Positions 52,641 to 64,000 of a stretch of DNA of 64,000 nucleotides are shown piece by piece. The position numbers and the translations under genes were made by a program. The stretch covers positions 524,946 through 588,945 of the forward strand of contig CAJJDN010000006.1 of the NCBI GenBank assembly GCA_905182985.1, given 5' to 3'. Each line of letters opens with the position of its first letter. Position 1 is the first letter of the stretch. Origin of the DNA: Paramecium sonneborni (taxonomy: Eukaryota > Ciliophora > Oligohymenophorea > Peniculida > Parameciidae). The notes below the pieces were generated by a model. The model saw only the letters and a program-made list of their open reading frames with translations. It was not told where the DNA came from and made no database searches.

Positions 52641-54024
52641 TCAGGATTATTAAATCTGACATTTTAGACAATTTACTGATTGATTTGTTGGGAAAACTAC
52701 CAAGTAAATTTCTAAACAATTCATACAATATCTATAACTTGGAATCGAGATTCTAGGTGGATGATATTAATAACCATGACATTATGTACAAGGATATGCT
52801 TTATTACAACAAGAGAAAATTGGTATCGTATTACAAGGTAATCTATGAGGACAATCTTAAGTGTATAAAATATGAGGAAATGTTTTTAATTGTTTTTCTC
52901 TTTCAAATTCTTTTTCTTTTTTCTTTTATTCTTCCTTTAGTTTAATTTATTCTTATTCTCTTTATTTCTACTCTTTTTTCATTTATATTATTTGTTATTT
53001 TTTAATTTCTATTTATTTTTGAGCTTCTTCTTATTTTTATACTTCAATTTTTCTTTCTTCTTCTTAAATTTCATGCATAATTATTTAAAATGGTTTAAAT
53101 TATTCAAGATACTTTTCTTATTTTTATGCTAAAATCTATAATTTTTATTAAGCATATTCTTTTCGTTATTTTTAATCAACAATTTAAATTTTATTATTAT
53201 CACCTAAAGCTGTATTTAATTCAAATTCTAATTATTCTTTAAAATCATTCCAAGATGATTGAACTTAATCAACTTTCTAATTTAGATATTTTTCAGTTTC
53301 ATTAATAATGTATTCAACTTCAGAGAGATGTTTTCCTTAGATAAAACTTAGACTTTCAGTAAGTTCATCCTAACTCATGTCAAATATATTTTTGCTACTT
53401 AAGTAATTAACTCTATTTTAAAGATCTCTTTCTAAAGGTTACCATGCTAGTTCTTCATCAATTGATTTGATTACATTTTCTTCAATTTATTACAATCTTT
53501 CTTAGACAGTTATTCTCAATTTTCCGAAAAAAGTCTTGACTTAAGTAATTTTATCAGGAACTCTCATAATTTAATTACAGAGGTTATCAAACTATGAAAT
53601 ACTTATATAATATATATACTTATTGTCTTCTGTCATCAAATATCTTACAAAATGTTTATATTTCCATATTATGAGATGCATGATTTCCATGTTATTCAAT
53701 TTAACAATATGAACAACCTAATCGATTATCTGCATCACAATTTGGATATTAGCAAATAAAAACCATCTTATTCTTTTCATGAGAATTTTTAGTACAGATA
53801 GCTTCCATTTTAAGTCCAAGCATTTTAATGATTGAACGTTCATGCATTTATTACAGTTATTACTTTGAAATGATTTAAGAGGGTCTTTTTTACAAAGTTC
53901 TAGTAGGAGAAGGTGGATAAGGGAATGTTTTAGAGCTAAATTATTATCATAAAACATACCTAACAGATTAACAATGGCCAACAGGACTATTAGAACTACG
54001 AAATGATTATTATGATTTAGACAT
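52641..54024 (-). CDS. Double zinc-finger coiled-coil protein, 443 aa
   Basis: The ATG at 54024 gives MSKSQQSFRSSNSPVGHCQS, then a Ser/Pro-rich basic leader. A B-box-like cluster spans residues about 68-108 (AICTKNSHEKN, ICQYPNCDADNRLGCSYCQI, EQHGNHASHN). A long coiled coil follows, strongly charged near residues 290-360. A second metal cluster ends the protein: CPHRLPCNTIPIFSCCNKAY, PCTQCHGYQYH, YCMNCLEIYL and NCLKCQ, a CHY-finger-like spacing (C..H..C..CC..C..CH..H..C..C..C..C). Introns of 24 and 28 nt leave exactly 444 codons. No close family was identified; possibly an E3 adaptor or metal-sensing scaffold. Confidence 0.75.
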
Positions 54025-54192
54025 CTCTAATTATTGTTGGCTACCAGTCATTTGATCTTATGTTTAATTTGCTAACTTTTTAGGGCTTGATGAATTTTAT
54101 GAATTCAATGAGCTCCTTCTTAGGTATTGCGGTGTTTTAGCATATTTAAGTTAAGATTTTTGCATATTAATTTAATTTGCGGTTGATTTGAG
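54025..54192. promoter_or_regulatory. Divergent intergene: zinc-finger gene and CLU
   Basis: 168 bp between divergent start codons; shared promoter region with no recognised motif. Confidence 0.35.
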
Positions 54193-57100
54193 ATGAAACA
54201 AACTAAAGAAGAAAGTGTAAAATTGTATTTAGACTTCTATGATAAATATACATGGCCTCTAGAAATAGCTGAAACATTGCTAGAAGTCAGATAATATCTT
54301 ACAGAATCTACAATATTGTCTTTATTTTAGAATTTCTACTTTTCTCATAAAGGATAGCGAATCAATGAATACAGTGAATTTTCAATTCCAGATGGAGGAA
54401 AGCTATAAGTTTTGTTAGGTATATATTTGAATAATTTTGTAGATGAGTTTAATGAAAGAACAGCAAGATTCCATTTGAGAAGAGTGTAGGAAATAATAAC
54501 TAATTTATCACATTATCAATATCTTTGCAAAGGTAAAAATACTAATGAAGATCAATTATCAATTAAAGAAATAGGAGATTTATAATTAAATGATATTCTT
54601 TAACCAGTTATTAAACCAACATTACTCCTAAATGATGAAAATAAGGCTATAAAATAAAATGTATAGTAATTGGGACTATCATCTTTCAATCCCCCTCCTC
54701 TTTCGCGTAAATTAAAGGGTAATTATATGACATTAAAATTTAGGGGATCTTTTTTACATAGTACTTAAGACTATTGAATCCGTGGAATTGATAATAACAG
54801 TTTCGAATTTAGGGTTTTATGTAAATAGCTCTTAAGGAAGAACATTTGAACCAACCTAAAAAAGTGATTGCTATTATAATCTAATAGACTTGATTGTAGA
54901 TCATAGTCCTTCCTTTAAGTAAATTATACATTCATTTAAATTAGAAAAGAATTAATTAATGCAATCCCAGAATAATAATAACCTACACTACCAGCAACTA
55001 TAAGATATAATCATAAATGGTTATCTGTTCCTGAACTTCCTATTACATTAGACCATTAAAGAAGTGAAAGTTGGGCCTTAGATTTACATGGATTTGATGT
55101 ATCTAGTCTAAGAGATTGGAATGAAGAATTATAAGTCTTTCGTTCTTTACCAAAGACTGATTTAATCTAAAAGTTAAATAGAGATAAAGCTTTATCTAAA
55201 GTTTATGGTGATTTTGTTGAAGCTGCAGTTAGAGGAGCTTGTGCTGTTGTAGATAAAATCATTTAACCTTTAAATCCTATGGATATAGAATGTCAATAAG
55301 TTTATGTTTATAATCAAATATTCTTTAGTTTTGCTATGGAAACACCAGAAGATTTTAGAGTATTTTATATCATTTAATATTAAGTAAGAAAGTGGTCCTG
55401 ATGCTACACCGACTGTCTCAACTACTAATTGTGATTTTAGAAATCTTTAAATTCTACACAAATTAGATATTCCTGGATTAAGTGTTTTGAATACTTGTTT
55501 AGTAGATTATAAAGGAAGACGAATTATTGCATAATCTATTATACCAGGAATTCTTAATAGTGATCATAGTAATTGTACTCAATATGGTTCAATTGATGAT
55601 GGAAAAACTATCTAAAAATCTGAAGAATTTCATAAAGTCATGTCAAAAACATGTGAATTCTTCCATCTTGATACTGATATTGTATTTCTTGATAGTAATT
55701 AACAAAAATACTCTATGGCTGGAAGTATAGAAGTAAAAGGAATTATGGGATCAGATAAAAGAATGTATTTGCTTGATCTTTTAAGATTATCTCCTCGAGA
55801 TTATAATTATTAAGGTGAAAACAATCAATGTTGTGTTCTAAGATTTGAATTACTTTAAAATTATTGGGTTGTTAATACTATTTAAAAAATTAAGTAAAAT
55901 AATAGTGATGATCCTAAAACCTAACAAGAAGCATATTAAAATATATAAAATCTTTTAATTGGAAATCCAAAAGAAGGATTAAAATTAAATCCAGCTTTGG
56001 GTACTAAAACTTCTTTATAACCATCAGATAAATTAACTCAATAAGAGGAGGATTTAAAAAAATTGTCTTCATTTTTGTTAAATTAAGCAATACCATAATT
56101 AATTTAAGAATTATCTCAACCAGAAACAACAAGACATTCTGATCTTAGTATTTCAGATATTTTTCATTCTCATGGAGTCAATATGAGATATCTTGGAAAA
56201 GTAATAAGCTTTATTCGTTCTGAAGAATAACCCTCATTAAGACTTACTTTAGAAAGAGTAGTTTTTGCTAAAACTTTAAAACACATTTTTCGAGATTCAA
56301 TGAGAAGAGCACCACAAAATTAATTATCTTAAGTTTTATGTCATCTTTTAAATGTAATATTCTCTAATTCAAATCCTTCAGTTAATTGCAAATAAGAGGA
56401 GAAAAAGAAAAAGAAAAAAAATAAAAACAAAAGTAATTAAAATGGTGATAAACCTCACTTTAAATGTTTAATTTAAACCAATAATTATTAATATCCTACA
56501 CAATAAGAAGTATGGGATTAAATCAACAAGATTGCAGAAGCTAGATATTAACATAAAATAGACTCGACTATTTTGAATAAGAAAGGTTTTCATAAATTAT
56601 CTTGCTTGAGAGAATTATGTTAATAAATTGGATTACAGTTAGTTGCTCGTGATTATCATGATTTCCAACCTTCAGATATTGTAGGAATTCAGCCAATTAT
56701 CAAATATATTGAATAAGTTTCAGAAGATGCAAAAAACAATATAGAAATTGGTCAAAAATATATGCTTGAACATTAAAACCATCATTAAGCATTAGAATCT
56801 TATCTTACTGCATCTTAAATAATTTTAAATTTACATGGCTAGATGCATAAAGAATTAGCAAATTGCTATTCTAAGATTTCAGCTGTCTATTTGAGAAAAT
56901 AGGAATATGATGCAGCCATTCATTTCTAAAAATAAGCTATTTAAATATATACTACAATTTATGGTTATGATCACCCTTTAACTATACAAGCAATTACAGC
57001 TTTATCTTTATATTATTTTTCCACTAAAAATTACAAAGAAGCCTTTAACCATATGTTACATACCTTATACCTAGCTAATCTAATTGGAGGTGAAGGTCAA

Positions 57101-57769
57101 GAAGTATTTAATTAATATACAAATTTATCATTACTTTATTCAGAAAGTGGTTAACATTAAAGTGCTTTAAATTGTTTATTTGAAGGATTAGAAAAATGTG
57201 AATCTCTTTTTAAATCCTTTTAAGGAACTGAAACCTAATAATATAAATTGAGAGTTTCAGGATATTATTCAGCTATTGCTTTGGAACATGGTGAAATTGG
57301 AGATTTTCAAAAAGCAGTTGAATTCTAAGAAAGAGCTTCTGAACTATTAAAAAAAGTAATTCATATAAATAAACTAGACTTTAAAACCAGATGATACAAG
57401 AGTAAAGGAAGCAGATGCTTTGTTAGCTAATTTAAAAAAGGCTTTGAATGAAAAAAGAAAGGATACTCAATAATCAAATTTAGGTATTACTATTTATATG
57501 TCTAAATAGATAATAGAAGATAATTTGGTACTAATCGCAATTTATAATCAAAAACTGAATAATAAACCCAATAAATTTAAGAAGAAACTTATGTTGAAAC
57601 TGATAAGGTATTATTAAACTAAAAATAATAGGAAAGAGAGGCTTTATTATAAAAGCTAAGAGCTGCCAAATAAAGTATGAAATTCAAGAACAAAAACCAA
57701 ATGGATATAAATCGATATATTCTTGCTTAATAACTTTATAGATAATAACAATAATAATAGAAAGAATGA
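54193..57769 (+). CDS. CLUH: Clustered mitochondria protein CLU/CLUH
   Basis: Cytosolic RNA-binding protein needed for mitochondrial distribution and translation of mitochondrial mRNAs. The start at 54193 gives MKQTKEESVKLYLDFYD. CLU N-terminal segment ERTARFHLRRVQEIITNLS, then the CLU domain (WNEELQVFRSLPKTDLIQKL; VYGDFVEAAVRGACAVVDKI; YSMAGSIEVKGIMGSDKRMY; YLLDLLRLSPRD). After a Lys-rich linker come TPR-like repeats (ESYLTASQIILNLHG; YDAAIHFQKQAIQIYTTIYG; HQSALNCLFEGLEKCES). A Gln-rich tail ends QQQQQKE at TGA 57767-57769. Several micro-introns. It is about 1,150 residues, within the family range. Confidence 0.93.
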
Positions 57770-57824
57770 ATGATAACTGTGATTAATATGTATTTGTTTA
57801 ATTTTATTTATTAATTATAATGAC

Positions 57825-59176
57825 TCATGATATTGGATTTTGATATAAATTAGTAGGCACTTTGGGACTTTTAAAATATATCTTAAAAAAATTAATTTTC
57901 CTTAAGAATTTCATTAAAGGTATAATTAAATCAGAGTGCAATCTATAACTAATATGATCCATATCTTCTGCTAAATGTAAAATACATGTTTCAGCCGAAC
58001 AATTTTCTTGTTAATTAATCAGAAATACCTAATAATTTTTAAGCCTATTAATAAGGTATCATATCATCTTTTTTTCCATGCAAAATAAAAGTAGGAGATG
58101 TAACATCATTTATATTTACTAAATTGTTAAATCTTTATCTAATCAAATGTTGTACCCATGTACCTACAAATCTGACATAATCTCGGACAGCATCTTTCAA
58201 AGAGGTAAATGGAGACATTAACACCAAACAACCTGGTTTATGTTTACTTGCCAAATAGGTTGCAGGACCAGATCCTATAGATCTTCCAAAGATCATTATA
58301 GAATTCTCTTCATAACCTATTTTTTTGGTCAAATAGTTATAAACATAATCAGCATCATTTTGTATAGCTTCAGCAGAAGTTTACACCTGATTATATTTTC
58401 CATAACCGGGATATTCTACTGCTAAAACTGAAATCTTTTCTTACTATGATATAGTAATACTTACAAAATATTACGAAGATGTATCAAGAATGTATAAGAT
58501 TAACTAATATCTTCAGCATTTCCATGAAAATACACCATAATATTTGATGAATTTTCATACTTAATAAGTAAACAAGGAATATATCCAATAATGCTTCCTT
58601 CTCTTTTCCCTGATTTTTTCTGTTACATAACTATCTCTTATCTTTTATTGAATTAAAGAAAATGAGGAGAACTTCTACTTGTTGTTTCTCTTTTTTTAGC
58701 CCGTGTGAATTAAAGTTATTATATACTTCTAATTTTTGTCTTACCAATGTTATAGACAGATTCTGAATTTAATTTTGATACTTTATTCTGTAAATCCTCT
58801 TCATAATCAGCTAAATCAAATTCTGGTGACCCGACTTCCTTTTCATCAAACTCAAAATTTTCAACTAAACTTTATTAATCAGTATGGAGTCGATGAATAT
58901 TTGGAAATTAAGGAATTGGCTGCTTTTAAAATTCTCTATGATTATCATTTATATTAACTATTGATCGTCAATTAAAGCTAATTGTTCTTCTTCGACTTGT
59001 TGGGTAGATTACCTAACAAAAACAACCATATTTTTCTTTGTTTTTCTTTTTACATAATTCTGAAAATTTGGATAAAGGGCTGAATGTTTTGGTATCCATA
59101 ATATTCTCCCTTCATCAAAATACCCAACATCAAGAGTCTCTTTAGGAGCAGGAAAAAAAATAAAATCTAAATCCAT
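57825..59176 (-). CDS. ABHD17-like alpha/beta hydrolase
   Basis: Serine hydrolase of the ABHD17/13 group; some members are protein depalmitoylases. Nucleophile elbow MIFGRSIGSGPATYLAS, oxyanion region NIMVYFHGNAEDISQSY, VLAVEYPGYGKYN, the lid/core GCLVLMSPFTSLKDAVRD, acid in PTFILHGKKDDMIPY, and catalytic His probably in LHLAEDMDHISY. The N-terminus from the ATG at 59176 (MDLDFIFFPAPKETLDVGYF) carries an unusual extension of about 150 residues before the fold, and the Cys-rich palmitoylated N-terminus of animal ABHD17 is absent. Introns of 21-22 nt interrupt the fold; junctions near 58700-59000 were not fully resolved. The stop at 57825-57827 is 55 bp from the CLU stop. Confidence 0.82.
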
Positions 59177-60062
59177 TTAGTTATGGCTTTTTGCTTTATT
59201 TTTTTATTTAAAATTTATTAAAATTCAAGAATTTTTAATAGAAATCAAAAAAATCTCTTTGATTGGATATTTTGAAGTTGAATTCTACAAAAAAAGTGAT
59301 TTTATGTAGGAAGATATTAATTTTTAATTATTTGAAAATCAAAATAATTTCTTTATATGTTTATCAGAGTTGCTTTTGTAAAGATAGTTAAATTAAAATT
59401 ATACTTATTTATTCTAAAGAAAATTTTTTTAACCCTGCCATTGAAAATTATTTTCTTTTTCATTTATGTCACTTTTTTTTTTTTTTTTTAGGTTTTGTAG
59501 AAATTTTATAATTAAGAATAAAAAAAGAAATAAACCTTGGAAATCGATTCTTTAAGTCTCTTAATTAATCTTTTAAACAAGATAAAATATTCATATGACA
59601 ATCAGAAATTTTATCTTTTAAGATTATTAACTTAATAGTATACAAGATATAAAATATGTACAAGAAATATGAAATAATTTAAAAAAGAAAGAACTTTGAT
59701 TGGAAGATAATAGTATTTTAAAAAATGTTCTGAATTCAATAAATAATTAAAATTTAGATTTAAGAATTTCTAAATAATTATGTGTAAAAAATAATTCATG
59801 GCTTAAGTAATGTTGAAAGAAAAAAGTCTAAAATTGATTTATTTATTCAAGAGAAGTGGATTAGTCTGATTTTAATTTGCTATTCTAAATTACTTAATAA
59901 TTCTTATAGTGAAAATATAATTTTTAATTTACAACCTTTTGTTTTAAAAAGCTAAATAGTTAAAGTATTTCCTAAGACTCTTTTACAGAGAGTTTAATAT
60001 TCATATATAAAACAACTCTTAAGTTTTATTTTGGTTATTTAGGAATATTTGATTAAAAATTA
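59177..60062. other. 886-bp divergent intergene
   Basis: AT-rich, with a run of 17 T at 59473-59489. No gene or RNA seen. Confidence 0.4.
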
Positions 60063-61335
60063 ATGATAAAAGCCTCAGAATTTTTGCTTAGTTAAAATTA
60101 AGCATTATTGGCCAATTTTTCATAGCTCAAAGCTGAGGAAAATCATGCAAAACCATTGATCTAATTTATGAAGGGTGATCCCACTGAATTCGGACATGAA
60201 CAATGCAAAATGAGTTAAATAGGTTATGATATTGTTAAATCTGAGATAAGTAAATCTTAAAATCATTCCTATTGTCATTCAACAGGAACTTAGGTAATGT
60301 TAATATTAAATATAGCCAGCAAAATAAGCAGTCGCAAAACATTTTAGTCATGGAAAATAAATTACAGAAAATGATGTAATTATAACACAAGGAGTAAATT
60401 AAGGACTATTTTATTGTTTGTTGGGAATATGTGATCCTGGTTAAAATATTCTTGTTCCTGAATTAGGGTTTCCTTTTTTTGATGGAATCGCCTAAGCATA
60501 TTAAGTTGAGGTATAATAGATGACGTATTATTTTAGGTGAGAAAATATAAATTATAATCAGACAATAAATGGTAAATTGATTTTGAAGATTTAAAGAGTA
60601 AATTAGATTAGAACACTAAATTTTTATATGTAATTAATCCTTCAAATCCTTGTGGTTCTGTATTCTCAAAGGAACATATTCAGGAAATAATTAATTGGGC
60701 AAATTAAAATCATGTTTTGATAGTTGCTGATGAAATTTATTATGGTATGTCTTTTGGGGAGTTTGTTTCATTTGGAGAATTGGCAGATGAAGGACCAATA
60801 ATATGTTTAGGAGGAATGGACAAGATGTTCTTTACTCCTGGATGGTAAATATCATGGATGATATTTTATGATAAAAATAATTATGCAGATGAGATAAAAA
60901 AAGCAATGTTTAATCTTTGTCAATTATTATTACATGCAAATGTATTTGTAATGAATTCTCTTCCATAAATACTTGATTAATTAACAATCCATTATGCTAA
61001 AGATAGAATGATTCATTTCAAAGAAAATCATGATTATTTGATTTAAGAACTAAATTAAATAAAGGGATTAAAATGTATACCTGCACAAGGAACATTTTAT
61101 TTAGCTGTTCTAATTGATTTAGATGTATTTTAGGTAAAAAATGACACAGAATTTGCTAAAAAATTACTTAAAGAATAGAATATAATGTTACTACCATTGT
61201 CTTGGAATGGCACCGATAAGTATTAAGGATTTAGGTACTTAATATTAATTATTATATAGAATGCTTACTATTGCAACTAAGGAAGTTTATATAGAAATGA
61301 TTGCAAGAATGAAAGAGTTTTTAAGTAGAGTGTGA
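60063..61335 (+). CDS. Class I/II aminotransferase (Tyr/Ala type), 399 aa
   Basis: PLP enzyme. The start at 60063 gives [20 protein letters not shown]. Motifs: [59 protein letters not shown] (after a 26-nt intron), [27 protein letters not shown], and the PLP-binding Lys in [17 protein letters not shown]-terminal domain [15 protein letters not shown]. Introns of 22, 26 and 25 nt leave exactly 400 codons, ending at TGA 61333-61335. The NPSNPCGS and DEIYYG signatures fit the tyrosine/nicotianamine aminotransferase-like subgroup; the substrate cannot be fixed. Followed after 61 bp by DDX46. Confidence 0.9.
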
Positions 61336-61396
61336 ATTTATTTTCATTTATATACAAAGGTTAAGAAAATTATCTTTTTATTTAAATTTTTATTAA

Positions 61397-64000
<2,604 letters not shown>

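Noticed and set aside
52646..52945. Plus-strand open frame continuing past the coiled-coil gene stop (IKSDILDNLL...)
   Set aside because: It is the antisense of the C-terminal zinc-finger exon of the minus-strand gene, whose Cys/His pattern is clearly the real signal.
54409..54445. 24-nt intron in CLU (GTATATATTTG...TTTTGTAG)
   Set aside because: It is 3n and stopless, and the read-through sequence looks equally plausible as coding, so I do not claim it as an intron.
59473..59489. Run of 17 T as a terminator
   Set aside because: No adjacent RNA gene was found; homopolymer T runs are common in this AT-rich DNA.

Overview
The window is macronuclear-type DNA of an oligohymenophorean ciliate, most likely Paramecium. 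The DNA is strongly AT-rich. Conserved proteins read correctly only if TAA and TAG encode Gln and TGA is the sole stop: the actin, RPS23, CK2 alpha, SDHA, CKS1 and DDX46 genes are full of in-frame TAA/TAG and end in TGA. Introns are tiny, mostly 19-33 nt with GT...TAG or GT...AAG ends, and neighbouring genes are separated by only tens to hundreds of bases. Longer introns would be expected in Tetrahymena. Species was not determined. All gene models were hand-assembled across micro-introns by restoring family motifs. For several of them the spliced length is an exact multiple of three.

Layout: 0.2-4.7 kb, a small unknown gene, a conventional actin, a START lipid-transfer protein and a divergent actin-like gene. 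5.2-9.5 kb, IFT140 (intraflagellar transport complex A). 10-13.4 kb, a tandem CCCH zinc-finger protein facing a CK2 alpha-like kinase, an aldo/keto reductase and a secreted EF-hand protein. 13.6-20.5 kb, PIG-T, a DYRK-family kinase, a small unknown gene, mevalonate kinase, a probable MSP-domain pseudogene, an Asn/Gln-rich unknown and ribosomal protein S23. 21.5-25.6 kb, a MORN-repeat protein and an AMPK/SNF1-type kinase. 26-30.3 kb, CKS1 and the E1-like/rhodanese protein UBA4, inside a scaffold region disrupted by false duplication. 30.5-37 kb, a Cys/His plus TPR protein and a large TmcB-like PAS membrane protein. 37.7-42.3 kb, an MSP plus coiled-coil giant. 42.3-47.3 kb, mitochondrial SDHA (also split by a false gap) and PP2A B''. 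47.3-50.5 kb, a RasGAP-VPS9 protein. 51.4-61.3 kb, a coiled-coil unknown, a double zinc-finger protein, CLU, an ABHD17-like hydrolase and a class I aminotransferase. 61.4 kb to the end, DDX46/Prp5, cut by the window.

The content is mainly housekeeping, ciliary, signalling and mitochondrial functions with no operon logic. I saw no mobile element, CRISPR array or tRNA. The most unusual features are structural: a 30-bp divergent intergene, two convergent genes whose stop codons touch, several length-3n stopless introns (two in SDHA, two beside zinc fingers), an actin paralogue that has lost its first phosphate-binding loop, a CK2 alpha with a signal-peptide-like leader, and three contig overlaps left as gaps that create artificial duplicates.
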